Assembly (NCBI GenBank): GCA_963747405.1
Contig: CAVVFG010000014.1
Coordinates: 123,166-187,165, forward strand
Length of the DNA stretch: 64,000 bases
Source of the DNA: Fodinibacter sp963747405
Lineage (GTDB): Bacteria; Actinomycetota; Actinomycetes; Actinomycetales; Dermatophilaceae
Direction of reading: 5' to 3'
The translations under genes and the position numbers were made by a program. Shown here piece after piece: positions 8,382 through 16,442 of the stretch (positions are counted from its first letter, which is position 1; every line of letters starts with the position of its first letter). The notes below the pieces were generated by a model. The model was given only the letters and a program-made list of their open reading frames with translations. It had not been told where the DNA came from and searched no databases.

Positions 8382-9275
8382 GTGAACTCCAGCTCGTCCC
8401 TCGTCGTGTGCGTCGTCGTCACCCGCCGGCGCCTCCAGAGCCTGCGTGAGTGCCTTCGTGCCATCGCCGGCCAGTCGCATCGCCCCGACCACGTCGTCGT
8501 CGTCGACAACGGGCCGGACCTGGCCGTTCGCCTGGCGCTAGAGGAGTGCGGCCTGGAGCACACCTACCTGCCCTCTCGCACCAACCTGGGTGGTGCCGGG
8601 GGCTTCGCGCTCGGCATCCTCACGGCCCGTTCGCTCGGCGCGGACTGGGTGTGGCTCGCAGACGACGACGGACGCCCCGGCGGCGACCGCACCCTGGCCA
8701 CGCTGCTGCGCTGCGCCGAGGACAAGTCGCTCGACGCCGTCGCTCCACTGGTGCTCGACCTCGACGACCCCGACCGGCTGGCCTTTCCGCTGCGCCGGGG
8801 GATGGCCTGGGCGCGCACCCGGTCGGACCTGGGCACCATCCGGTTCCTGCCGGGCGTCGCCCAGCTGTTCAACGGCACCTTGCTGTCGGCACGCGCGCTC
8901 GACACGGTCGGTGTGCCCGACCCGCGGCTGTTCGTGCGGGGCGACGAGGTGGAGGTGCACCGCCGGATGGTGCGCTCCGGGCTGCGGTTCGGCACCTGCA
9001 CGCTCGCGTCGTACCGGCACCCGTCGGGGGCGCGGGACTACCGGCCGATCCTGGGCGGGCGGGTGCCGGTCTATGTGCCGGCCGAGCGGGGCCGTGCCGC
9101 CATCGCCTACCGCAACCAGGGCTACCTGACGAGCCAGCCCGGGCTGCGCTGGCGCCGGTGGCCGGACGAGGCGCGCTACGCCTGGTACTACCTGGCCCAG
9201 CAGCGCGACCTCACCGGGTGGCGCGGATGGCTCGAGCACTCCTCCCGCGGCCGGCGCGAGGAGTTCAGCGCCTGA
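8382..9275 (+). CDS. glfT1: GlfT1-like galactofuranosyltransferase (297 aa)
   Basis: This GT2-family enzyme has the N-terminal SLVVCVVVTRRR strand, the NLGGAGGFALG loop typical of GlfT-type transferases, a WLADDDGRP metal triad (D94-D96) and a C-terminal segment with AYRNQGYL and YAWYYLAQQRDL. The length matches mycobacterial GlfT1 (about 304 aa), which adds the first Galf residues to the lipid-linked primer before GlfT2 extends them. The GTG at 8382 is preceded by a -10 box at 7 nt spacing. It is transcribed divergently from the glf/glfT2 operon with a 169-bp region between starts. It ends 2 nt before the convergent acyltransferase gene. Confidence 0.85.
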   Translation: MNSSSSLVVCVVVTRRRLQSLRECLRAIAGQSHRPDHVVVVDNGPDLAVRLALEECGLEHTYLPSRTNLGGAGGFALGILTARSLGADWVWLADDDGRPGGDRTLATLLRCAEDKSLDAVAPLVLDLDDPDRLAFPLRRGMAWARTRSDLGTIRFLPGVAQLFNGTLLSARALDTVGVPDPRLFVRGDEVEVHRRMVRSGLRFGTCTLASYRHPSGARDYRPILGGRVPVYVPAERGRAAIAYRNQGYLTSQPGLRWRRWPDEARYAWYYLAQQRDLTGWRGWLEHSSRGRREEFSA

Positions 9276-9277
9276 TC

Positions 9278-11362
9278 TCAGGGTCGTACCACGGTGGCGT
9301 GCCCGGCCACCACCGACGTGCCCGAGCGCGGCCACGCCCCGGCGGCGCGCAGCCGTTCGCCCAGCGCGGGTGACAGCGTCGCGGCGTACGAGCGGGTCAG
9401 GTGGTTGTCGTCGAGGTAGACCCACACGTTGCCGATCGCGGGAACGCACTGCCCGTCGGGACAGACGAGATCGGTCAGGTCGATGGAGGTGAACCCGCGG
9501 ATGCCGTGGAGGGCGTCGGCCGGGTTGCGGGCGGCGAGCTTGACCGCCGCTGGGCTTGTGCAGGCCCGATCGCCGTGCTCGAGCACGCAGGCGACGACTC
9601 CGCCGGGGAACCTGGGGTTGTCGCGCAGACCCACGACGGGGATGCCTGACGACGTCACCTCGCGGATCGCGGCCTCGTAGCCCGCGACCACCTGCTCACG
9701 GGGGGTCGTGCGGTGCGCCGCGGTGGACACCGTGACGAGCAGGTCGACGGGGTGGCTGTCAAGGTAGTCCATCGCCTGGCGGTTGAAGGCGGCGCAGTCG
9801 CCGCGGCGAGAGGCCGGGTCCCCGAACGAGCAGGCACCCTTGAGCAGGGCGACCAGGCGCCAGTGGTTCTGCTCCGCCAGCGGGCGGAGGGTGGCGAGCC
9901 ACTGCTCGGCGTGCGAGTCGCCGACGACGGCCACGGTCGCCGTCGCCGTACCGGTCGGCATGAGCTGGCTGCAGGCCCGGCCGAGCCCGGCCACCGCCCA
10001 GCGGCCGCTGCAGCGCGACGGCAGCGCTGCGAACTCGGCACGCAGCGCGCTCGCCGCTGGCAGCCGGTCCTCCATCCGCACGGGCGCGGCCACGGCATCG
10101 CCGGTCAGCGACCGCGCCCCCGGATAGCCCTGTACGACGGCCCCCGCCGACAGCACCGCACCCCGCTGGGCACGGGCGTCCAGCCAGGTGACGGCCGCCC
10201 CCGATGCTGCGAGGACGACCGCTGCCGTGCCCAGCACCAGGGCGGCCGAGCGCCACGGTGCCACCTGCACCCACGGCAGCGACCGCACCGGCCGCTCGAC
10301 GGCCCGGGACAGCGCCCAGGCCACGGCGAGCGACACCGCCACGACGACGGCGCCGTCGAGCACGCCCGCGCGCGGCTTCCCCGAGGCGGCGAGCCACAGC
10401 ACGAGCACCGGCCAGTGCGCGAGATACAGGGCATAGGAGATGCCACCGACCGCCACGAGGGGGCGGATGCTCAGCGCTCGGGCGACACCCCAACGGCCGA
10501 TGGTGCTGCCGCCGGCCAGCACGACGGCCGCAGCGCTCGTGAGCGGCCACAACGCCGCCCAGCCCGGGAAGGACCCGGTCACGTCCAGCACCATGCCGCA
10601 GCTGAGCAGGCCCACGACACCCAGCCACCCGAGCGGCAGGGCGACGGCCGTGGGGAGGCGCACCCGGGTCACGGCCAGCGAGAGCAGGCCGCCGAGGGCG
10701 AACTCCCACAGCCGCGCTCGACCGTCGAAGTAGGCGAACGCCTGCCGGGTGGCGGTGGCGTGCACGGAGTAGGCGAAGGACACCAGCGCCACGGTGCCGA
10801 CGCCACACCACAGGGCCGCTCGCACCGAGAGCGGGCCGACCCGATGGGCGAGCAGCGCCAGCAGCACCAGGAACACCGGCCAGATGATGAAGACCTGGCC
10901 CTGCAGGGAGAGCGACCACATGTGCTGCAGCGGGCTCGCCGAGCCCTTCTCGGCGGCGTAGTAGTCGACCGAGCGATGGGCGAGGACCCAGTTCTCGACG
11001 TAGCCCATCGACCCGGCGGCGTCGACCAGCAGTGCGCGCCACCGGGTCTGCGGAAGGAGGACCATCCCTGCGGCCACCGTCGACGCCACGACGAGCGCCG
11101 CGGTGGGCAGGAGCCGCTGGAACACCTTGAGCCACTGCCGCGGGAGGGTCACGCGTTCGCCCCGCTCCAGCCGCCGGACGATGCCGCCGGTGAGGAAGAA
11201 GGCTGACAGGAACAGGAAGACGTCGACGCCGCCGGAGACCCGGCCCAGCCAGACGTGGTAGGTCACCACGAGGAGGACCGCGAGCGCGCGCAGGCCCTCG
11301 ATGTCTCGACGCAAGGCAGGGCGAGGCGACGACTGCGACGGCACGTGCGCAGCACACGGCAT
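9278..11362 (-). CDS. Membrane acyltransferase 3 with C-terminal SGNH domain, OafA type (694 aa)
   Basis: The N-terminal half (to about residue 370) is an acyltransferase-3 membrane domain with RRDIEGLRALAVLLVV, FFLTGGIV and about ten hydrophobic helices. The C-terminal half is a periplasmic-type SGNH esterase fold: GDSHAEQW carries the nucleophile S483 and DDNHLT carries the catalytic His654. Family members transfer acetyl or other acyl groups across the membrane to sugars of peptidoglycan, teichoic acid or surface polysaccharide. The neighbourhood suggests a cell-surface glycan as acceptor. It starts at ATG 11362 and ends tail to tail with the GlfT1-like gene. Confidence 0.92.
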   Translation of the reverse strand: MPCAAHVPSQSSPRPALRRDIEGLRALAVLLVVTYHVWLGRVSGGVDVFLFLSAFFLTGGIVRRLERGERVTLPRQWLKVFQRLLPTAALVVASTVAAGMVLLPQTRWRALLVDAAGSMGYVENWVLAHRSVDYYAAEKGSASPLQHMWSLSLQGQVFIIWPVFLVLLALLAHRVGPLSVRAALWCGVGTVALVSFAYSVHATATRQAFAYFDGRARLWEFALGGLLSLAVTRVRLPTAVALPLGWLGVVGLLSCGMVLDVTGSFPGWAALWPLTSAAAVVLAGGSTIGRWGVARALSIRPLVAVGGISYALYLAHWPVLVLWLAASGKPRAGVLDGAVVVAVSLAVAWALSRAVERPVRSLPWVQVAPWRSAALVLGTAAVVLAASGAAVTWLDARAQRGAVLSAGAVVQGYPGARSLTGDAVAAPVRMEDRLPAASALRAEFAALPSRCSGRWAVAGLGRACSQLMPTGTATATVAVVGDSHAEQWLATLRPLAEQNHWRLVALLKGACSFGDPASRRGDCAAFNRQAMDYLDSHPVDLLVTVSTAAHRTTPREQVVAGYEAAIREVTSSGIPVVGLRDNPRFPGGVVACVLEHGDRACTSPAAVKLAARNPADALHGIRGFTSIDLTDLVCPDGQCVPAIGNVWVYLDDNHLTRSYAATLSPALGERLRAAGAWPRSGTSVVAGHATVVRP

Positions 11363-11923
11363 CCACGTGTCGTGGAGTTGGACACGATGTGACGCCTCCG
11401 TGACCGCTCACCGGCCATCGCGCGACCGGTCCCTCGCGCCGGCGTCGACGACCACCTTGTCTTCCCACCCCACGGCCGCGCAGGCCCGTGGCTGCGACGC
11501 GCTCGATCGCTGGGCGTGGCGGCATCGGAGGCGCCCGACGTCCGACCCGCGGCGGCGCTCGACGCGTGTGCCGGTCGCGCCGACGCCGTCGACGACGCGG
11601 ACCGCCGGTTGGAAAGCGGCGCACGTCGCCCCGTCCGGCCGACTCCCGTCCCGCCACGAACGGTGACGTGACGACCAACGTCCGGTGAACTTCCGACCGG
11701 AACCCTTGTGCCGGCCACGGACTCTTGGCACGGTCGCTGCAGCGGGCCTGTGCAGCCCGTCCTGGGCCGAGGCGGCCCCCTGCTGCGTCCACAACTCGGC
11801 GTGGGGCCGCCTCTTGCCCCGCCCTCTGGCGACGCGCCCGACCCCCCGCGGCACGGCATCCGCCACGTGGCCGGTGCACCCGCAGTCATTGCGCGACCGC
11901 GGTCCGCGCCGGATGCTGGTGTG
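11363..11923. other. 561-nt intergenic region with no convincing gene
   Basis: Open frames here have arginine/proline-rich, low-complexity translations typical of shadow frames. The region holds an upstream 12-bp imperfect palindrome (TTCCGACCGGAA, 11691-11702) and the three-hairpin element described separately at 11708-11813. The stretch 11363-11690 shows nothing I can name. Confidence 0.5.
11708..11813 (+). ncRNA. Candidate structured RNA: three consecutive perfect stem-loops
   Basis: Three inverted repeats follow one another: GTGCC/GGCAC (11708-11712 with 11727-11731), GCTGCA/TGCAGC (11736-11741 with 11751-11756, 9-nt loop) and an 11-bp perfect stem GAGGCGGCCCC/GGGGCCGCCTC (11769-11779 with 11803-11813, 23-nt loop). 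The strand is assumed. It lies 110 nt before the small gene at 11924 and could be a leader, an attenuator or an independent small RNA. High GC raises the chance of accidental stems, so confidence is low. Confidence 0.3.
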
Positions 11924-12163
11924 GTGAACGCAGAGCACGAGCGCGCAGCGCTGGCCGAGGTCGAGGAACGGCTGTGCCGGCGCTTCCCCGAGCTCGATCC
12001 CACCGTCGTCGAGGCGGCCGTTCGCGTCTCGCATGCGCAGCTGACCGGCCCGATCCGCGACTTCGTGCCCCTGCTCGTCGAGCGGGCCGCCCGCGACCGG
12101 CTCTCCTTCGCCGCACGCCAGGTTCCGCAGCTGTCACCGAAGCGGACCGCGGCACCCGCCTGA
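11924..12163 (+). CDS. Small three-helix-bundle protein (79 aa)
   Basis: The sequence EVEERLCRRFPELDPTVVEAAVRVSHAQL, followed by VRDFVPLLVERAARDRLS-like text, fits the small actinobacterial 'three-helix bundle dimerization domain' family. Those proteins average 70-100 residues and have no known function. The start could be GTG 11924 or GTG 11921 in the same frame; neither has a clear ribosome-binding site. It is soluble and has no signal sequence. It lies upstream of the leaderless gene at 12235 on the same strand, with a 71-nt gap holding a separate promoter. Confidence 0.65.
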   Translation: MNAEHERAALAEVEERLCRRFPELDPTVVEAAVRVSHAQLTGPIRDFVPLLVERAARDRLSFAARQVPQLSPKRTAAPA

Positions 12164-12221
12164 CCCGAACTGTTCACCGGCATTTCAACCGGATGGTCCA
12201 TCGTCCGCGGTAGCCGGTCCC

Positions 12222-12227
12222 TAGCGT
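12222..12227 (+). promoter_or_regulatory. -10 box (TAGCGT), leaderless promoter
   Basis: TAGCGT is spaced 7 nt from the GTG at 12235, with no ribosome-binding site. Confidence 0.55.
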
Positions 12228-12234
12228 CGATGCT

Positions 12235-12681
12235 GTGCTCGAGGCCCGTCGCGTCACGATGTGGGGCGGCCGCTACGACCTGGTCGTCGACGGCGAACGG
12301 GTGGCCACCTGGGAGAAGGCGGGGTGGCAGCCGGGGGGCACCCTCGAGCTCGACGGCCGCCGGTACGTGCTCCGGGCCGACCTGACGAGCCAGACCTGCG
12401 CCCTGGTCGGCTCCGGGGGCCTGCGCATCGCCTCGGCCGATCGCGTCGGCCGCAAGGAGTGGGCCATCCACGCCGCCGGAGCCACCTACCGCTTCCGCCG
12501 CGTCGCCCCGTGGCGCCGCAAGGAGATTCTGGTCGTCGACGGCCGGCGCGTCGGCTCGGTGCGCCGACGCAGCGCCTGGCGCGGCGATGCCGTCGCAGAC
12601 CTCCCGGGCGTGCCTCTCGACGTCGGGGCCTTCGCCCTGGCCGTGCTCCTCATGCAGTGGGATGCCGGCGCCACCGTCTGA
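12235..12681 (+). CDS. Conserved hypothetical beta-rich protein (148 aa)
   Basis: The protein is rich in alternating short beta strands (WGGRYDLVVDGERVATW, TLELDGRRYVLR, IHAAGATYRFRR, RKEILVVDGRRVGSV). It ends with a hydrophobic helix, DVGAFALAVLLMQW, that may lie on or in the membrane. This layout recalls small phospholipid-scramblase/LURP-like barrels of actinobacteria, but I do not recognise the family with certainty. The GTG at 12235 is preceded by a -10 box at 7 nt, so translation is probably leaderless. It is followed by 646 nt without a gene. No catalytic motif is visible. Confidence 0.7.
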   Translation: MLEARRVTMWGGRYDLVVDGERVATWEKAGWQPGGTLELDGRRYVLRADLTSQTCALVGSGGLRIASADRVGRKEWAIHAAGATYRFRRVAPWRRKEILVVDGRRVGSVRRRSAWRGDAVADLPGVPLDVGAFALAVLLMQWDAGATV

Positions 12682-13327
12682 GCCCGCCCGCCGTCCACGC
12701 GGTGGCCATCGACCCTCGACACCGATCACGCACTGCGAGCCGGACGGTCGACGGCGCCTTCGCCAGCGCCGTCATCCGCGCCGCCACGCCGGTGTGACGC
12801 GCGCGCCCGATGCTGCGTCCCCGCTCCGACCAGGTCGACGTTCGACCCAGTGCCGAAGTTCGACTCGGGGTCCAGACCGCCCTGCTCGAGGCCACCGCCG
12901 GCGCGGTCCGCGCGACGAACACACGCAGCGCGGGCTGACCCGCAAACACGAGGTCCACGGGACCCGGTGTGTCCGGTTCACGTGGACCTGGTGCCCGCCC
13001 CTGAACTCCCGCTGCAGGGGGGACGGGAGTTCGTGGTCGAGTGCTCCCGACGCTAGCGCCGGCCGGCGGGCCGCCGGGACCGGGTGTGACCCGCGTCGCG
13101 TGGCCGGGGGCGGCCGCCTCTCAGCGGACTCTCAGCCCGCCGCCGTGCGCCGGCCTCGGGAGGCCGATGCGGACCGGCTCTCGGCGAGGCGGTGCCTGGA
13201 ACCGGTCACGTCCCCGCCTGGCCGTCGTCGGAGTCGTCGTCGCAGCGGTGGCCCGGCTGCCACCGCGGCGGCGCACTCAATCGGCCGGCGTCCCGGGCAC
13301 GGCTCAGGGGTGGGTGCCCACGACCCT
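12682..13327. other. 646-nt gene-poor intergenic region with two adjacent inverted repeats
   Basis: No reading frame here has a protein-like translation. Two perfect 9-bp inverted repeats sit 13 bp apart: AGGTCCACG/CGTGGACCT (12951-12959 with 12981-12989) and GAACTCCCG/CGGGAGTTC (13003-13011 with 13024-13032). They lie between the 3' end of the 12235 gene and the 3' end of the LCP gene, so they may terminate transcription from both sides. Nothing else is recognisable. Confidence 0.45.
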
Positions 13328-14635
13328 TCAGCGGCCGCTGGGCACACCGTCGGTGCCGGCGGGCGGCTCGTCGATCGGGTCGCCGTCGCGCAGCATCGCG
13401 AACAGCGTGGCGGCTCGCTGGTCGTCCCAGAGCACCGAGCTGCCGGCGCGAGTGGTCGCGTTGGTCGTCGACAGCGGCACGACGAGGCTGAGCGCCTGGT
13501 CGGACGACACCTTGCGCATCGTGGAGAGCACCCGGTAGGTGTCGACGAGCGAGGTGTCCTCCCCGACGATGACGCCGGATGCCGCGGCGTGCGTGAACCC
13601 CCACCAGCGCCACGGGAGGAGCACCGTGCTCGGCGTGGCCGCCTTGGACATGATGGCGCCGAGGAACTGGCGCTGCCGCTCGGCCCGCCCGAGGTCACCC
13701 CGGGGGTCGGAGTAGCGCGCCCGCACGTAGCCGAGGGCGTTCTTTCCGTCGAGGCTCTGGCAGCCCTTCTTCAGGTCGATGTGGGCCTTGGCGTCCTTGA
13801 TGTCACGCTTCACGCACACGTCGACCCCGCCCAGGCTGTCGACGACCCCGGCGAACCCGCCGAAGCCGATCTCGACGTAGCCATCGATCGGCAGGCCGGT
13901 CGCCTGCTCCAGGGTCTGGGCGAGCAGCTTCGGGCCGCCGATGGCGAATGCGGCGTTGACCTTGTTCTTCCCGTGCCCGGGGATGGACAGGTAGCTGTCG
14001 CGGGGGACCGAGATGAGTACCGGCTTGCCGGCCCCGCCAGGGGTGTGCACCAGGATGATCGAGTCGGTGCGCCGCCCCGCGGCGTCGCCGCCCACTCCGA
14101 GGGCCTTGCGCTCGGCGGCGCTGAGTCCCTCGCGGCTGTCGCTGCCGACCAGCAGGTAGGTGTGCCCGTCGGCGCTCGCGGGACGGTCACCGGCCGGCGT
14201 GGTGTCCTCTCGGGTGACCTGCGACCAGGCGTGCACGGGGGTCACGACGAGGAAGGCGGCCCACGCGAGCAGGGCCACGAGGGCCACCCGCACCGCCCGC
14301 CGGCCGCGCCCCGGCCGCGGCTGACGCGGGGCCCGCACCGGGCTGGGCGAGCGCGGCGGTGACCCGCCACCGGGCGCGACCGGTCGCCCGAGCTCGTCGT
14401 AGGACCGCGGCTCGCCGGCGGGTGGGGTCGCTGCCGCCGGCCGTGAGGCGGATGCCGGCCGCGCGGATGCCGGACGTGGGGCGCCGGCCGGTGCTCCGGA
14501 TGCCGGGCGCGACGCCGCGGGAGCACGGTCGGCTCGGCGGCGCGCCGTGCGGCGGGTGTCGACGACGTACACGTCGTCGACGGTCGGCTCGGGCCGGCTC
14601 CCTTGGGGGATCGGCCGGGCGTGGTCGTCGGTCAT
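13328..14635 (-). CDS. LCP-family (LytR-CpsA-Psr) cell-wall ligase (435 aa)
   Basis: The protein has a long Pro/Ala/Arg-rich cytoplasmic N-terminus (residues 1-~120, with repeated SRPA-type segments), one transmembrane helix (RVALVALLAWAAFLVVTPV) and an extracytoplasmic LCP domain. LCP signatures are LLVGSDSR, RRTDSIILVH, LISVPRDSYL, KVNAAFAIGG, FGGFAGVVDSLGGVDV and YVRARYSDPRGDLGRAERQRQF, including the conserved Arg and Asp residues that hold the polyprenyl diphosphate. LCP enzymes ligate teichoic-acid-like or arabinogalactan-type glycans to peptidoglycan. ATG 14635 is the start; a frame reaching 14710 lacks support. It is divergent from a second LCP gene at 14776 with a 140-bp shared upstream region. 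Confidence 0.93.
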   Translation of the reverse strand: MTDDHARPIPQGSRPEPTVDDVYVVDTRRTARRRADRAPAASRPASGAPAGAPRPASARPASASRPAAATPPAGEPRSYDELGRPVAPGGGSPPRSPSPVRAPRQPRPGRGRRAVRVALVALLAWAAFLVVTPVHAWSQVTREDTTPAGDRPASADGHTYLLVGSDSREGLSAAERKALGVGGDAAGRRTDSIILVHTPGGAGKPVLISVPRDSYLSIPGHGKNKVNAAFAIGGPKLLAQTLEQATGLPIDGYVEIGFGGFAGVVDSLGGVDVCVKRDIKDAKAHIDLKKGCQSLDGKNALGYVRARYSDPRGDLGRAERQRQFLGAIMSKAATPSTVLLPWRWWGFTHAAASGVIVGEDTSLVDTYRVLSTMRKVSSDQALSLVVPLSTTNATTRAGSSVLWDDQRAATLFAMLRDGDPIDEPPAGTDGVPSGR

Positions 14636-14775
14636 GGCGGTGCGCGGGCTCTCTGCGGGGACGGGGGCCCGACCCAGTGTGCCAACGAAGTCTGGGATCT
14701 TCCGCCACACCGATCACGCGGTTCTCCGGCGCGCCTGAGTCACACGAGCACCACCGGCCCCGATACTCACAGGCC

Positions 14776-16293
14776 ATGGGACCTCACAGTGGCTCAGCGG
14801 TGCTCGAGCGCCGTGAGACCGGGGCGCCGATCCAGGTGGACACCCGCTCCCCCGGCCAGGTGCGCCGATGTCGCCGCCGGTCGCTGACCCTGCTCGCGCT
14901 CACCGCCGTGCTACCCGGCTCCGCGCAGCTCGCCGCCGGGAACCGCCGGCTCGGCCGGTTCGCGCTGCGGGTCTGGCTGGGGATGTGGGCCGCCGCCGCG
15001 CTCGTCGCCCTCCTCGCACTGGTCAGCCGCACCGCAGCGCTGACCGTGCTCACGCACCGCTGGACCCTGCTCGTCGGCCAGGTCGTGCTGCTCGGCTGGG
15101 CGGTGCTCTGGGCGGTGCTGTTCGTGGACGCCTGGCGGCTCGGCCAGCCCGACCGGCTGCCGCGACGCGACCGCCGCGGGGTGCTCGTGGTGCTGCTCGC
15201 CCTGCTGCTCGTGCTGCCCGGTGGCGCCGCCTATGCCGGCACCAACGTCGGTGCCGCCCGCAGCGCGCTCACCTCGGTGTTCTCGAGCGGCCAGGCGGCC
15301 GGCGCGGTCGACGGCCGCTACAACATCCTGCTCCTCGGCGGCGACAGCGGAGCGGGCCGCGTCGGGCTGCGGCCGGACAGCATCCAGCTGGCCAGCGTCG
15401 ACGCCGAGAGTGGCCGGGCGGTCCTGTTCGGGTTCTCGCGCGAGACCGAGAACATCCGGTTCCGGCCGGGGTCGGTCATGGCCGGGCTGATGCCGCAGGG
15501 CTGGACCTGCGGCGACGAGTGCCTGCTCAACGCCCTCTACACGTGGGGCACCGACCACCGCACGGAGTTCCCGGCAGGCACCAAGGACCCCGGGCTGCTC
15601 GCCACGACCGAGGCCGTGGAGGCGCTCACCGGCCTGGACATCCAGTACTTCGTGCTCGTCGACCTCAAGGGCTTCCGCAGCCTGGTCGACGCGGTCGGCG
15701 GCCTCGACATCGCCGTGCAGCGGCGCACCCCGATCGGCTCGCAGCACGAGATCAAGGGCTGGATCGAGCCGGGCAACCGGCACCTCGACGGCTACCACGC
15801 CCTCTGGTACGCCCGCAGCCGGGCCAACTCCACGAACTACGAGCGGATGGCGCGCCAGCGCTGCGTCATCACCTCGATGGTCAACCAGCTCGACCCGCAG
15901 ACGGTGGTGCTGCACTTCGCCGACATCGCCAAGGCCACCAAGGGAGTGTTTCGCACCGACGTCCCGCAGGAGGCCCTGGCGAGCCTCGCGACCCTCGCCG
16001 TGCGGACCAAGCAGCAGAAGATCACCGCCGTGAACTTCGTCCCCCCGCTGATCCGCCCCTACGACTACGACCCGCAGGTCGTGCTCGACACGGTCTCGCG
16101 GACGATCGCGGCGGCCGAGAAGGCCGACGAGCAGGCCGCCGAGCGGGACTCCGAACCAGCCCCCGGGGACTCGGCCGGCACCACCTCGTCGACGAAGCCG
16201 ACGAAGCCCAAGAAGCAGGCGGTCATGGAGCGCCCGGCCACCGACCCGGACGCCAGCACCAGCGACCTGGCCAGCATCTGCTCGGCCGGCTGA
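14776..16293 (+). CDS. LCP-family protein with N-terminal membrane bundle (505 aa)
   Basis: About four N-terminal hydrophobic helices (residues ~40-155) include the segments LTLLALTAVLPGSAQLAAG and VLVVLLALLLVLPGG. An LCP domain follows, with NILLLGGDSG, RPDSIQLASVD, LFGFSRETENI, LVDLKGFRSLVDAVGGLDI and YARSRANSTNYERMARQRC. The C-terminal tail is a Lys/Pro/Thr linker. The polytopic N-terminus differs from the single-helix LCP encoded divergently. Two Cys in the loop TCGDECLL may form a disulphide. The start is ATG 14776; the hexamer GATACT at 14762-14767 is a possible -10. The expected role is attachment of a glycan from this locus to the wall. Confidence 0.9.
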   Translation: MGPHSGSAVLERRETGAPIQVDTRSPGQVRRCRRRSLTLLALTAVLPGSAQLAAGNRRLGRFALRVWLGMWAAAALVALLALVSRTAALTVLTHRWTLLVGQVVLLGWAVLWAVLFVDAWRLGQPDRLPRRDRRGVLVVLLALLLVLPGGAAYAGTNVGAARSALTSVFSSGQAAGAVDGRYNILLLGGDSGAGRVGLRPDSIQLASVDAESGRAVLFGFSRETENIRFRPGSVMAGLMPQGWTCGDECLLNALYTWGTDHRTEFPAGTKDPGLLATTEAVEALTGLDIQYFVLVDLKGFRSLVDAVGGLDIAVQRRTPIGSQHEIKGWIEPGNRHLDGYHALWYARSRANSTNYERMARQRCVITSMVNQLDPQTVVLHFADIAKATKGVFRTDVPQEALASLATLAVRTKQQKITAVNFVPPLIRPYDYDPQVVLDTVSRTIAAAEKADEQAAERDSEPAPGDSAGTTSSTKPTKPKKQAVMERPATDPDASTSDLASICSAG

Positions 16294-16312
16294 GCCGGTT
16301 CGCGCCACCGGC
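16294..16312 (+). terminator. Short GC hairpin immediately after the LCP gene
   Basis: GCCGGT (16294-16299) pairs perfectly with ACCGGC (16307-16312) across a 7-nt loop and begins one base past the stop codon. There is no U-tract, as is common in actinobacteria. Confidence 0.4.
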
Positions 16313-16442
16313 GGGCACCGGCGGATGTCGGGGTCGACCCCACCTTTGCCATACTGACCCTTCGTGCACGCCCGGCCCCGGATGCCGGGCGGTTCGCGGG
16401 GTGCTCCACCACGCGGCACCCGCGCCCCACGGACGGATCGTG

